Assembly: GCA_035578155.1 (NCBI GenBank)
Contig: JAPWDM010000034.1
Span: forward strand, 498,501-562,500
Reading direction: 5' to 3'
Source of the DNA: Brachynemurus nebulosus
Taxonomy: Eukaryota; Arthropoda; Insecta; Neuroptera; Myrmeleontidae
DNA: 64,000 nucleotides
Shown here piece after piece: positions 32,874-45,669 of this stretch. Below the pieces are notes generated by a model that was given only the letters and a program-made list of their open reading frames with translations, searched no databases and was not told the origin of the DNA. The translations under genes and the position numbers were made by a program. Within the stretch, counting starts at the first letter, position 1. Every line of letters begins with the position of its first letter.

Positions 32874-34046
32874 TGACAGAGGCATAAATCGATATTGAAC
32901 TGTCAAAATTTGAGTTCTATACGGGTAATACTAGATTGCTCGTGCTCGCTCATAGAGTTACAAATGTAAATATAAATATAGTCTAGACCCCAGAGTACAG
33001 AGGTATAGCAACTATCTCTTTTCTGTAATCACGAGTGTGTACTTCTGTGCTCATTAGGCTTCTTAGTTGTCAGTTTGTCAGTAGCAGTCGATGATTGTAG
33101 ATCAACCACATGATAATGGACTTGATTGTTACATCCCCTAGTACATGCGTGTGGTGTCATAGCTATGTATGCAATAGCTGAACAACGTGACCGCCCCTAC
33201 TATCGGCGTTACTCACACAAATACACAAAATCGCACTAATACAATGTAAACCCAGTGCACGTATACAACATATTGTCTATCTCTTACATGTTACACTGGT
33301 TCCAGTAGTGTAGGGATAGATATGTTGTCTCTATTACTCTATGGTCTAGACTCTAGAGTATATGAGGTACGCTACGCACAAATAATTGACCGTGTTCCAT
33401 TAGCAAACACAAACGGCACTGTGTAACACAGTGCATTTAGGGGAAAAGAAATGCCAAACAAGTTTTCGTGATTTTTGTACTTGCTTTTTTCACAAAAAAA
33501 CTAATTTTTTTTAATTTTATTGCGAAACTAACCTTTTATCTGCTTTTAATTAAATTATACGTGTAATTGGGAATCTCAAAAAGCAGATTGAATCTTTTTA
33601 AAATCTAGTAACTTTGTCTATGCTGCCCTCTGCAGAAACAAAATAAAAGTTGATGTTCCATTAGTGAAAAAAGTAGACACAATGTAACACAGTGTCACGC
33701 ACAGTGTAAAATTTTTGCTAATGGAATGCGGTCAATGTTTCAGTATCGTACGGGACACACAATGAATGAAATAAGAAATAAAAAAATAAGAGATAATGGG
33801 TGTTCGCTATCGAGTGACATTGAAGGGAACTTTAACTAAACTGCTCATAGGTATATGTACACCAGAACTTAAAGTGTGACATAGTTCGAATACCCACATG
33901 AAATACACACTTATCGAAACACACGTTGGCGACTCGCAAAAATTTATACCTATTATAAAAATGTCATTTAATTAGAATCAGTGTTGGCACTACTTTAATT
34001 TATTATTAGTTAACTAAACTTCGTAGTCGATTGATTTACTCGCTAT
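32874..34046. other. AT-rich intergenic
   Basis: Apart from the inverted arm at 33388-33560 nothing is recognised. A second ATGTAACACAGTG fragment lies near 33680. Confidence 0.45.
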
Positions 34047-35715
34047 TGAAACGAATATGTTGTAGAACAGTAAAAAATAAGCGACACATATTTTTTATAC
34101 CTGCGGAAAAACGGTTGGAACGAGTGAAATCGCTCTTTAAAAATTAGGGTGAAAATTGAATTTTTCAAATATGTGAGCCGTTGATTTTGAAAGTGGGGCA
34201 AGTCCATATTTTGCTATTGCGAGATATTTAAGGGTTTGCGTTCAATAAATTTAAAAATATTGGTAAGTGTTAATAGACATACTTTTTGTATTTTGTGGTC
34301 TTAGATAATGCAAGTTTATGATCCAATAGTGTTTATAATGCTGGCTAAAAAAAAAAGGTTTTATTATAACTAAATGGACTTGCCCCACTTTCAAAATTAA
34401 TGAATTATTGTAATCGTTAATTTAAAAGGATAATATTTGAGTTTTATCATTTAAAAATAAAAACTTTTCATACGACAGTTCAACTTTAGAAGCACGTACT
34501 ATGACATTATTACCCCCTGCCAGTGCCTTAGCAGTAGAAATGAGTGTTTGAAAATAAGTATGTACTTTAAAAAGGCGACTCACCCCCTTTGCAGAGTTGC
34601 TTAAAATTAATTTTAAAAATTTATTCTAATTGTTTTAAACTATATAATTTGGAAATGCATAGAAACAAGCATTTCTAAATTACACTGTTGATGTTTATGG
34701 ATATTGGACGTTTGAATTAGGCGCGTTGGGTATAGCAACTATAAAGTAGTTGTTATACTCTATACGCTTGTAACATATTTTATGATTAAAGTTTCTATGT
34801 TTGATTTATTTAATATTTCTGAGAATTTTAATTTTATTTAAAATAGAAAAAGAAAGTGACTTTGCAAATCGATTTCTCTTTTCAGGTAACTAAAATTTTA
34901 TTGTAATTCTCTATCCATTTGTTAATTTATATTGATTTGTTAAATAAAATCTCTTTTCAGAGCAAATTCGATTTTAGTCTACATTTATTGTGAGAAACCA
35001 TCTTAAAACTATTTCCCTTGAAGAAGTTTTTAATTACTCAAATAGTACGATTATGTCGACACAGTCACCCCGTTAACTACCCCTGGATTTAATATTAGGA
35101 AATTGAGTAAAAACAGGTCGATTAGATTTTTTTACGTACACTTGAAATTTGTAAATAAAACTTTATTATATTTTATTTTTTACCTCTTTTCTAAAAATTA
35201 ACCCCTCAAATTTTAGCCCTATACTACCCCTGTTGATGTAATGTAAACAAATTACATATCAATAGATAGCTTTATAAAAAAGAGCAATCTCGCCAATTTA
35301 TTTAAGAAATGCTTGTTTCTATTTCTTACCGTTTTCGAGATATTTGAAAAATTAAATTTTCACCCCAATTTTTGAAGGACGATTTCACCCCTTCAAACCG
35401 CTTTTCCGCAGATAAAAAAAGCAAGTGTTACTTATTTTTTAGTATTCTACAACATATCTAAGTTTTATCAAAATCAATAGGTCCAGTTTCGAAAATTTTA
35501 CTTGTAAGATGGACTTGCACCACTATCAAAATAAACATATTTACAATACTGTTAAGAGCTAAAACTTCAATCTTTCAAATATTAGGCTTCTGAATTTTTT
35601 TGACTATAAATTGTTGATAGATGAAAAGATCATACTAAGTCTTATCTATAACTACCATTATCTCCATTTTTTTCAAAAATGGACTTGCCCCACTTTCATA
35701 ATAAACGGCTCATAT
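34047..35715. mobile_element. Diverged foldback copy with nested inverted-repeat element
   Basis: 34047-34165, 34450-34690 and 35040-35515 are degenerate pieces of the 30792-32271 family. Within and around them, GAGCCGTTGATTTTGAAAGT plus GGGGCAAGTCCAT at 34168 is inverted at 35690-35712, with further partial copies at 34375-34405 and 35508-35530. Nested insertion is the simplest reading. Confidence 0.6.
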
Positions 35716-35735
35716 AACTGAGGGCCCTAACTTAA

Positions 35736-36012
35736 TGCGTGTCAACCACGCACTTGACGAATTTTTTTTCATTACTTCGTCTAAGGTGGGTACACAATAT
35801 ATATTAAACTCAAATAAATAGGTTCAGTAATTTCGTCAAAAAAAATTTTTTTTGAAAATTTTTGTCTGTTTGTGTATTCATAAACTATTAGCCTCGGAGG
35901 GTTGAAATTTGGCAGGAATATATCTGGGGCTAAGAAGTATTATTTCCTATAAAAACAATCAATTTTGCGTCAAGGGCCGTTTTCCCTATCTTACCCGGCT
36001 ATGCCCTTTAAT
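35736..36012. mobile_element. Inverted partner of 27437-27700, with hairpin tip
   Basis: TTGACGAAATTACTGAACC, GAGGCTAATAGTTTATGAAT and GGCATAGCCGGGTAAGAT are read here on the minus strand, matching the left arm 8 kb away. It begins with a TGCGTG/CACGCA hairpin (35736-35752) next to TTGACGAATT. Confidence 0.75.
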
Positions 36013-36800
36013 TAATCGATCGTAGCATTATAGTACAACATACGAACAATATTTCCTTAATTTTTTAAAACAAAATATAAATAATTAAGCCAACGGCAGC
36101 AAATCTTCGGAGGCGCCTCGAGAAAAACTTGTTTGTCGGTGAACAATATAACTCATGAGTGGATCATCCCAAATAAAAAAAAAATATTATATCATTAGAT
36201 AACCTCTTTCCTAAGGTATCCCTGGGAAAAATTTTTATTTTTTCGATTTTTTAATTTTTGGTAACATTTAGAAGTGAAGGCACCGATTTTCGTCTAAAAA
36301 GTTGATCTATTTGTTATTGTAAAATTAATAAGTAGTTATGAACAATAAAAAAATAAAAAAAAAGCTCCCAGGGATACTTGGTCATTTATTATAAAAGGAA
36401 GCTGTATGCAAAATTTCAAAACAATCGGTTGAGTAGATTTTGATTTAAGCTGCTCATCGGTTTCAAAAATGACAAGTGTCAGAAAATCGCTTTCAAGTTT
36501 TGTATACCTGAAAATGCAATATTAAATATGAAAAATTTTTTCATACCTACGTCATTGGTTATGGTATACATCAGTATAGTTACAAAGAGCCATCGATGAA
36601 TAAAAGAATTCAGTGATTCCGAGAGCACAAAGCCACGTACTTGCTGGGCAGGGATACGAAAACGTATCGGAGCAACAAACGCTCAAAGTTCTATATCTTA
36701 GTTAGTTTTACTCCGATTTGTTTCAAATTTTGACACAACAATCTTAAGATGTTGTACAATCATATGAAACAATAAAAAAAATTATGAGAAAAAAATTTTA
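36013..36800. other. AT-rich intergenic
   Basis: No gene or assigned repeat. Confidence 0.4.
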
Positions 36801-36811
36801 ATGAGTTACCA

Positions 36812-38925
36812 TCCCCTTAATGCTTATGAAATTTTGTGTGCGAACTAAAATCCGGATTGGCTCGGCTAAGTTCGTCAGCCAGACACGTCGGATGCCCAGA
36901 AGTACGTTTTCTGGCCATTTTTTATCATTTTTTATCATTCGATCGTATCATTAGACAGCTCGATTTTTATATCGTTGAAAAGGAAAAAAAAAATTATGAA
37001 GAAAATGTTTTTATAATTTCTTTCTATGTTAAGTATTTTTCGAGAAAATTGTAATTTTTCACTTTTGGGCTACTTTGCTCTCTTTGTCAGTGTAATAAGT
37101 AATTTATATTTCTGTCTCAATTCATTATAAAATATAGCAAACTCGTATTTTTTTACGATATTTTACGTAAAACAAGTGATATCCTTTCACATGTTTGTAT
37201 TAATTATATTATAATAAACAAAGTTCTGTCTCATATTAATTGCATTATAATTAACATGAGAACTTAAAATTAAACAGATTTTTTAAGCTTATGTAATGAA
37301 GATATTTTTTTTAATTGAATTTTAAATGACCACATAATTGTAAAAAATAAACTAACCGACCAAGTTTGAAAATTTTTTCACTGTTACAAAACTAAACTAT
37401 TTTAGATAGATATAGATTACGTTATGTAAGGTCCGCCAGGGTCTATAGGAAACAAAAGTGTCAAAAGTAAACTAACCGATCGATTTTGAAAATTGTTGCA
37501 CTGTTAGGGAGCTAAGCTACTTTGGATAGATATAGATTACGTTATGTAGGGTTCGCCAGGGTCCGTGGGACACAAAAGAGTAAAAAATAAACTAACCAAC
37601 CGATTTTGAAAATTTTTTCACTGCTAAAGAGCTAAGCTATTTTAGATATATATAAATTACGTTATGTAAGGTCCGCCAGGGTCCGTAGGGTCGAAAATAA
37701 AATAATCGACCGATTTTAAAAATTTTTTCACTGTTAGAGAGGTAAACTATTTTAGATAGATATAGATTACGTTATGTAAGATCCGCCAGGGTCCATGGGA
37801 CCCAAAAGTGTCAAAAATGAAATAAGTGAACGATTTTGAAAATTTTTTCACTGTTACAGAGGTAAACAATTTTAGATGGATATAGCTTATATGTTGTATG
37901 AAGTCGACCAGGGTCCTGGGATCTTAAAAGCGCGAAATAAACTAACCGACCGATTTGAAAATCTTTTCATTCTTAGAGAGCTAAACTGTTTTAGATAGAA
38001 ATAGATTACATTATATAAGGTCTGCTAGGGTCATTGGGACACAAAAGTGTCAAAAATAAACTAACCGACCGATTTTAGAAATTTTTTCACTATTAGAGAG
38101 CTTAATTATTTTAGATAGATATAGATTACGTTACGCAAAATCCGCCAGGATTCATGGGACCCAAAAGTGTCAAAAATGAAATAAGTGACCTATTTTGAAA
38201 ATTGTTTCACTGCTACAGAGGTAAACTATTTTAGATGGATATATGTAGCTTATATGGTGCATGAGGTTGGTCAGGATCCTGGGATCTTAAAAGCGCCAAA
38301 AATCAACTAACCGACCCATTTGAAAATTTTTTCACTCTTAGAGAGCTAAACAATTTTAGATAGATATAGATTACGTTAGGTAAGGTCCGACAGCGTCAGT
38401 GCGACCCAAAAGTATCAAAAGTAAAATAACTGACCTTTTTTTAGAAAATTTTTTCACGATTACAGAGGTAAACTATTTTAGATAGATACAGGTTGTGTTA
38501 TCTGACAATGCTACACAACGGGCTTTGAAAATACTTTTACTGTTATTATAATTATATGTATATTACATAAAGTCCGCCTAGAATATACGGTCGAGCTGAT
38601 TTTTTAATGAGGTCCACCGTGATTTAGCGGATCCGAAAACGCCAGAAATAAGCTACCGAACCGATTCTGAAAATTTTCTCACTGCTAGAGAACTAAATTA
38701 TTTTAGATGGATACAACTATGCTGCACAAAATCCGTTCGGTTTCTTGGGTTCCAAAAATACCAAAACTAATTACCCAGCCAATTTTAAAAATTCTTTTAC
38801 TCTTAGAAAGCTAAACTACTTTAAATGGGTACAGGTCTTAGATGAGATCTTAGATCCGCCAGTGCCTAATATTTGGAAATTCGCTATGTTATGCAGATGC
38901 TGCGACAAGGGTATTTTAGTAATCC
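36812..38925 (+). mobile_element. Long (TA)n-family copy 1 with satellite interior
   Basis: Starts at AATGCTTATGAAATTTTGTG, has AGCCAGACACGTCGGATGCC (36875), then a 120-bp satellite array, then GTCCGCCTAGAATATACGG, and ends GCAGATGCTGCGACAAGGGT. It lacks the (TA)n left half. It is collinear with 43300-45665. Confidence 0.8.
37325..38500. repeat. 120-bp satellite array, about 10 copies
   Basis: The unit contains AAAATAAACTAACCGACCGA, TTTTTTCACTGTTACAGAGC, TATAGATTACGTTATGTAAG and GTCCGCCAGGGTCC. Copies vary by 10-25 percent by eye, more than in the second array. Confidence 0.9.
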
Positions 38926-39577
38926 TACAATAATTTTGTTTGAATTTTTTACATTTGATAAACCAATGGTCAGTTATAATTTTCCGCAGTTTAATTTACC
39001 TTCACCTACCTTACTATTATTTTTAAACGTTAAATATCCCATTTTAGGTAGATTTCCCCTATTTACCAACATGCTTTAAGTGCGAACTTTAAGAATGTTT
39101 GAAGTTTTAATGTTAAAAATTTTCAATTGAAATTATTATTTAAAATTTTAAATATAGGCAATCGTTATAATGTAGGTACTAAAGTATGTAAATGTATGTT
39201 ATGCTAATTAAAAATGTGTTTTGTTAAATATTTAAAATATTGAAATATTTTATGATTTTCAATCGATTGAAAACCACATAACCTGTATATTTTCTATTTT
39301 AGTACTAATAATTATTATAATGAAGTTATATTAAGGTATTTCAATAAGTTGTTGCCTGTATAAAATATTAAAATAGTACTTATAGTAAATGCATTCTTTA
39401 AATATATAATTGAATATTCTGATCTACCTACAGCTTATAGGAGCTGGCAGTAAAAATTGTTAAATTACTTAATTATCCCAGATGCATTTATAATAGATCA
39501 CATTGTTCAAATGAATGGTACTGAATAAAAAATTAAGTACGTTATTTTATCGTATCTGCCTTTTGTTTCAAAATATG
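38926..39577. other. AT-rich intergenic
   Basis: Nothing recognised. Confidence 0.4.
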
Positions 39578-39585
39578 TTCTAATG

Positions 39586-39757
39586 CAGCAGTTCTCGACC
39601 TTTTTTTCCTCATGTACCTCATATCTTTTCTGTATTGATTGAGATATCTTACAATTTTGTACCATTCGCCATTACTAATCATGTTATCATCACGTACCAC
39701 TACACCTATTGTACGCGTAATCCCAGGGTTTTGCGTACAATAGGTTGAGACCCGCTG
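39586..39757. mobile_element. hAT-type MITE, 172 bp
   Basis: Termini CAGCAGTTCTCGACC and GGTTGAGACCCGCTG; flanking octamers TTCTAATG (39578-39585) and TTTTAGTG (39758-39765) match at 6 of 8. The minus-strand frame across it has no function. Confidence 0.75.
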
Positions 39758-39792
39758 TTTTAGTGTAACAAACTGAATGAAAACGGTCCAAG

Positions 39793-40119
39793 AGCCGGGG
39801 CATTGCCTCGGGGCCTCCAGCCCAAAGGGGGCCCTTAAGAGAATACAATAATTATTTCTTGGCAAATTTTAAGGGCGATATTTCTATAAAATTAGGGTGG
39901 GAAACGACTGACGAGCAAAAAAAAGGTCGCCGATTCTGCTTGCCGGGGGAATTTTAACACATTTCTGTAAAATTAGGGCGGGAAACGACTGGTGACTAAA
40001 AAAAAAGTCACCGCTTTTCTTTTGTCGGGGGACCGAATTTCTTGTTTTTTCCCGGGGCGATGTAGGGGCCCTGAATATACTTTCTGCCCCGGGGCCCCTG
40101 AATACCTAGTTACGGCCCT
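39793..40119. mobile_element. GC-rich hAT-like insertion with GGTCCAAG flanks
   Basis: GGTCCAAG occurs at 39785-39792 and 40120-40127. The right end reads TAGTTACGGCCCT, typical of hAT-like CAGGGCCGTAACTA termini; the left end is eroded. The interior has a 79-bp tandem duplication (AAAATTAGGGYGGGAAACGA near 39890 and 39969) and GGGGCC-rich ends. Confidence 0.7.
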
Positions 40120-40349
40120 GGTCCAAGTATGAGTTGCTACACTATAAGAAATAGGTTTCAAAATGCCTCACATTTGAAATGTCTAAAAAACTTAAAAATT
40201 GTCTAAAAATTAGCATAATATTATCATTTGTTTTTAAACGGTACCTTGCCTTCTTATTGGTGTAACAGGAAAAAGTAAGGTGTGCGTCTACAGAAACAAT
40301 GCCGATATTCATCTGGAATTGTGAAGGCAAATTGAAGAAAACTTTCACA

Positions 40350-40450
40350 AATATAGCCGGCTGTGGGATTCGAACCCACGACCTACTATTCTGCAAGTAC
40401 CGGTGCCTTAGTAGTCGACCGTGCTTAGTCACCGGTACTTGCGGACTGAT
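40350..40450 (-). repeat. tRNA-derived SINE fragment
   Basis: On the minus strand GTGGGTTCGAATCCCACAGC (40354-40375) is a tRNA T-arm with B box, preceded by GGTCGACTACTAAGGCACCG, a D-arm/A-box-like region close to tRNA-Leu. The plus-strand translation gives the GIRTHDL signature known as a marker of such repeats. The arms GCAAGTACCGGTG and CACCGGTACTTGC form a 13-bp stem. Not a functional tRNA gene. Confidence 0.6.
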
Positions 40451-40582
40451 AGGTTGTGGGTTCGAATTAAGCGTTCGCTGACGCTTCTCTTTATCTATGG
40501 TACCTGTGCGTAGAATTTTATGTTATCCCCATCGGTAGATCACTCAAATTTTTATATTTAAAGTAGGTATATGTTAATATTA

Positions 40583-40920
40583 TACAGGGTTAGTCAAAAG
40601 TATGGAAACGGTGAAAAATCTCAGCGGGAAAGCATGTTTGGTATAAATGATAGTGACAAAAGTTTCAGCATCTTTTACGGCGCATCCGACGGTGACCTTG
40701 ACTTTGACCTCAAGGTCAAGGAGCAAGGTCATATGAAGGTCAACTCCATTTTTTAAGTGGCAACCGCCCTTTTTGACCTCGGAAATGGAAAGAGCAGAAA
40801 ATTCTTCATCCGAATATGACCTTGAAGTCAGTGATCAAGGTCAAATTAAAGTGAAATGCTGATTTTTACTGTAAGTTTTAACCGAAAATTCTACTGTAAT
40901 TTTTTGAATTTTAACGTTCG
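40583..40920. mobile_element. Interspersed repeat with clustered AGGTCA half-sites
   Basis: Starts TACAGGGTTAGTCAAAAGTA, a beginning I recognise from insect dispersed repeats. From 40693 to 40843 it has eight TGACCT/AGGTCA half-sites, several extended as TCAAGGTCA (40710, 40835) or its inverse TGACCTTGA (40817). Confidence 0.55.
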
Positions 40921-41070
40921 GCAGTAAGTGCAGATGTGATGTAGACCTGCGAAGTAGGTGTAGCCCGAATGTAGGCCTGCGCAATAGTTGTAGCCAGGAT
41001 GCAGACGTGCGTACTAGGTGCAGGTAGAATGTAGACATACGCAGTAAGTGAAGTAGGCAGGAATGAAGTT
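40921..41070. repeat. 30-bp minisatellite, five units
   Basis: Units at 40921, 40951, 40981, 41011 and 41041, each exactly 30 bp, of the form GCAGTAGGTGTAGCCRGAAT followed by GTAGACCTGC. The Leu/His-rich minus-strand frames are repeat translations. Confidence 0.9.
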
Positions 41071-41211
41071 GTAGGAATAATAAAAAAATTAAAAATTTCA
41101 AAGTTACCACACAAAATTGTAACCTTACAATATATTAGACGAACAAGTTAGCCTATTGTAAATTTATATTAAGCTACCTATTATAAATTTATATTAAGCG
41201 ACTGTTACATT

Positions 41212-41950
41212 TAGAGATGGGCGACGGGAAAATTCCCATTTGGGTATTTAGTGGGTACTTTCCTGGGAAAATTCCCGAAACATGGATAAAAACGACTACT
41301 TAACTGTACTTCTTTGCAAATGCTTTTTTAATTGGATCTCTGTATATTTGTTAAAATTGTGCGTGGAGGTTTAAATAAAATAATCTTGAAGACAATTTAT
41401 TTCAAATGATAAAGTTACAAAATATACAAATTAACATTAAAAATGAACAAGTATCAATACAAAATTAAATTTTTTGTCAGTAAATATGTTGTTAATGATA
41501 ATCAGTCTTATATAAATTATTAAAATAACATTACAGATGTTATCATTAAGAAATGAAGAAACTAAAAATCAACAATGTTTTTTTAAAAGAAAGTTATTTA
41601 AATTATTAATTATAAAATCACAGTACACATAATATAGCACTGCAACTGAAATAAGCAAATTCTGTTTAAACTGCTGTCCAATATCATAAAACCACTTCAG
41701 TATAATACTATAATACATATTGAATGTTTATTTATCTTTAAATTTAAAAATACATGCATACATATTATGTCGATTGTTTAGCAAATATTCTTTATGAAAC
41801 AGCGGTTTTGATAGTTTAAATCCAAATTATCAAGATAAATAGTATATTAAAATAAATACCCACTTTTCGGTAAGTTTCCCGGGTTTTTACCACATTTTTA
41901 CCCACTTTGGGAATTTTTCCGGGAAAATTCCGGGTAGAATCCCGTCTCTA
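41212..41950. mobile_element. hAT-type element, 739 bp, no transposase
   Basis: Left flank GTTACATT (41204-41211), right flank GTTATATT (41951-41958), 7 of 8 matching. Termini TAGAGATGGGCGACGGG and GAATCCCGTCTCTA. GGGAAAATTCCC-like palindromes cluster at both ends. The interior is AT-rich and non-coding. Confidence 0.8.
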
Positions 41951-41959
41951 GTTATATTT

Positions 41960-43085
41960 AAGAACAGATAATCCATATTTATTTTTAAATTGTGGTGGGT
42001 AATATTTTATTAGAGATATTCATGCGAAAAATAACAAGATACTTAAAACTATTAAAATTTGAGGTATGTTTTACATTACAGAAATGTACAAGAACAATAG
42101 ACTTACATAAAATGTAAAATGTATTTCATACAGTCTGTTTCAAAGAAGTAAGAACATACAAATTTTAACATGGGAAAAAATTGTTGACATCAGACTGTGC
42201 TTAGATCATTTTTATATAGTGTTCATAATAATAGTATATTATTCAACGAGCTAGTAATGATAGCTATTGAGTAATGATCATTCCTCCACACCTTTGAGTA
42301 ATGTCTAACTTTCTCAACAATTAACAGATATACATATAATGAGTGTGTTCTTCAACAGGAGTAGAAAAAAGTAGTTATTAGTATTTTTTTATGTATAATA
42401 TCTGTTATTAAATATTACAAGTTATTTCAATAAATTTGCTACTATTAACTTTTAATTATTTTTAAACATTATTTTAACGTAATATTTAGTTTTTGTTAAA
42501 TATCTAATAATAATAATAAAAATAAAGTACCCTTTGGCCATAACAAATTTTTCTCACATTAAAATTTATATGTTCTTAGTTGTTTTAAACAGCCTGTATA
42601 GCTTGTATAGCTTATACCACAGTGAAGGTATATATACCGTAAATATTGTAGCCTGTATAATTATGCTACGCCAAAGTATAGCTGTATTTGAGGTTGTGAA
42701 AAGGGGATTTAAATTTTAACAAAGTTTCACCACGCTCATATGAACAAATCCTATTTACTCTAAGTACTGTAAAAATAATAATTACATGCATGTACATATT
42801 ATACACCAACGTTCCCAACGATATTTAAATTGCTGGTGGCCATTTCATAAACAATTTGGTATTAATAGAATTATATAATAGTTTTATTTTCGAGTATCCA
42901 ATATTGGCAAATACTTACATATTATATATACAAGTAAAAATACTTATACTCGTAATTTATATAAATATTCTATTAGGGGAAGTCTATCTAAAATGGGATC
43001 CTTAATATTTAAAAATGTATCCAAATTTTAATAAAGTAGATAATGGTAAATACGGCATCAAAAATTCGAATTCTGTAATTCACAT
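41960..43085. other. AT-rich intergenic
   Basis: Nothing recognised. Confidence 0.4.
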
Positions 43086-43209
43086 TTTAGCGAATTTCGA
43101 AAACTCGAAATTCAGCTATTACAGTAGGTCTCATGACGCAATCTGAGTCCGGGACTATGGCAGAAATCTGTTTTGAGGTCCCTAGATTACGAAAATGATA
43201 TTCACTAAA

Positions 43210-43273
<64 letters not shown>

Positions 43274-44189
43274 GTGTTCCCACGATAACTCTCGAACGAA
43301 ACGTCTAACGCTTATGAAATTTTGTGTGCGGACTGGATTCTGAATTGGCTTGGCTAAGTTCGTTAGCCAGACACGTCGGATGCCCAGAAGTAGGTTATCA
43401 TAAGACAGTTCGATTTTTACATCGTTGAAAAGGAAAAAAAAATTATGAAGAAAATGTTCTTATAATTTTCTTTCTATGTTAAGTAGTTTTCGAGAAAATC
43501 GTAATTTTCACTATTGGCTTATTTTGCTCTCTTTGTCATTGTAATAAGTAATTTATATTTCTATCTCAGTTCTTTATGAAGTATAAAAATATTTCACTTT
43601 TTTATTAAAGAATTTTGTGAGAACAAGTGAAGATATTCACATACATGTGTTATAAGACACATACATGTATAGAGTTTTGTTTCTCATTTATTGCATTATA
43701 ATTAGCATGGTTCTATCTCATGTTAAAAAATGTAAATTAAACAGATTTTCTAAGCTAATGTAATGAAGAATTTTTTTTTTTTTATTGAATTTTTAAGTAA
43801 ACAAGAAATTGAAGATTATGTTATGATATAATATTATTAAATATATGAAACAAAACAAAATATGTATAATGTACATATGTATGCACGGAAAAATATTTTG
43901 AATCGATTTTGAAAATTTTTTCACTAATAATTAATAATGTTAAAAAATTAAACCATTTCAAGTGGATTTAAGGTATTTTATGTGAGGTCAAGGTTTTCGG
44001 GACCTAAAAAGGCCAGAAATTAATTAACCAATCGATTTTAAAAAAATTTTCACAGTTAGTAAGTTAAAGTATTTGAATTAATTAATTAAATGATGTCCGC
44101 AAGAAGCTTACGGACTGCCATAAGTTATATGAGATCCTTAGAACCCTTTCCTTACTGTTAGAGTACTAGACTTGTATGAGTTTCGCCAG

Positions 44190-45115
44190 GATTTACTGAT
44201 CCCATAATTGTAAAAAATAAACTAAACGACCAATTTTAAAAAAATCTTCACTGTTACAGAGCTAAACTATTTTAGATAGATTTAGAATACATTATGTAAG
44301 GTCCGCCAGGGTCCACAGGACCCAAAAGTGTCAAAAAAAAACTAACTGACCGATTTTGAAAATTTTTTCACTGTTACAGAGCTAAACTATTTTAGATAAA
44401 TATCGATTACGTTATGTAAGGTCCGCCTGGGTCCATAGGACCCAAAAGTGTCAAAAATAAACTGCCTGATCGATTTTGAAAATGTTTTCACTGTTACAGA
44501 GCTAAACTGTTTTAGATAAATATAGATTACGTTATGTAAGGTCTGCCAGGGTCCATAGGATCCAGAAGTGTCAAAAATAAAATAACCGACCGATTTTGAA
44601 AATTTTTTCACTGTTACAGAGCTAAACTATTTTAGATAAATATAGATTACGTTATGTAAGGTCTGCCAGGGTCCATGGGATCCAAAAGTGTCAAAAATAA
44701 AATAACCGACCGATTTTGAAAATTTTTTCACTGTTGGGGAACTAAGCTATTTTAGATAGACATACATTACGTTATTTAGGGTCCGCCAGGGTCCATGGGA
44801 CCCAAAAGTGGTAAAAATAAACTAACCGACCGATTTTGAAAATTTTTTCACTGTTACAGAGCTAAACTATTTTAGATAAATATAGATTACGTTATGTAAA
44901 GTCTGCCAGGGTCCATCGGATCCAAAAGTGTCAAAAATAAACTAACCGACCGATTTTGAAAATTTTTTCACTGTTGGGGAGCTAAGCTATTTTAGATACA
45001 TATAGATTACGTTATGTAAGGTCTGACAGTGTCAGTAGGACCTAAAAGTGTCAAAAATAAAATAACTGACCGATTTTGAAACTTTTTTACTATTACCGAG
45101 GTAAACTATTTTAGA
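44190..45115. repeat. 120-bp satellite array, about 8 homogeneous copies
   Basis: Same unit as at 37325-38500 but more uniform: CGATTTTGAAAATTTTTTCA, CTGTTACAGAGCTAAACTA and ATTACGTTATGTAAGGTC recur nearly unchanged. Confidence 0.9.
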
Positions 45116-45193
45116 TAGGTACAGGTTGTGTTATCTGAGATCCACAACTGTCCTGCGGATGCAAATGCGGCGTAGAATGCTACACAACGGGTT

Positions 45194-45317
<124 letters not shown>

Positions 45318-45669
45318 CATAAAGTCCGCCTAGAATATACGGTCGAGCTGATTTTTTAATGAGATCCACCGGGATCTTGCAGATCCGAAAACGCCAGTAA
45401 TAAGCTATCGAACCGATGCTAAAAAATTTCTCACTGCTAGAGAACTAAATTATTTTAGATGGATACAACTATGCTGCACAAAATTCGTTCGGGTTCTTGG
45501 GTCCCCAAAAATACCAAAACTAATTACCCAGCCGATTTTAAAAGTTCTTTTACTCTTAGAAAACTAAACTATTTTAAATAGGTACAGGTCTTAGATGGGA
45601 TCCGCCAGTGCCCAAGATTTGGAAATTCGCTATGTTATGCAAATGCTGCGACAGGGGTATTTAATTTAC

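Larger units (their letters stand above)
29636..33560. mobile_element. Inverted-repeat-bounded block holding a Tc1-like fossil
   Basis: About 145 bp at 29636-29780 (ending TTACACAGTGTTGTTTGTGT and CTTAATGGAACGTGG) is inverted at 33388-33560 (GTTCCATTAGCAAACACAAA onward). Inside lie a Tc1-like transposase relic, a 1.5-kb foldback and a hAT-type MITE. I infer an old DNA transposon later invaded by others; the arms could also be two separate inverted insertions. Confidence 0.55.

Noticed and set aside
39542..39865. 107-residue minus-strand ORF
   Set aside because: It spans a hAT-type MITE and the edge of a GC-rich insertion; no domain.
40354..40440. Functional tRNA gene
   Set aside because: No acceptor-stem pairing and a disrupted anticodon arm; fits a SINE fragment better.
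40299..40481. ORF containing GIRTHDL
   Set aside because: This string is the translated B-box region of a tRNA-derived SINE.
40841..41114. Leu/His-rich ORFs on the minus strand
   Set aside because: They translate the 30-bp minisatellite.
44387..44611. Repetitive ORF with FSKSVGYFIFDTSGSYGPWQ-type units
   Set aside because: The 120-bp satellite is a multiple of three, so frames stay open by chance; no start context or conservation in the other array.
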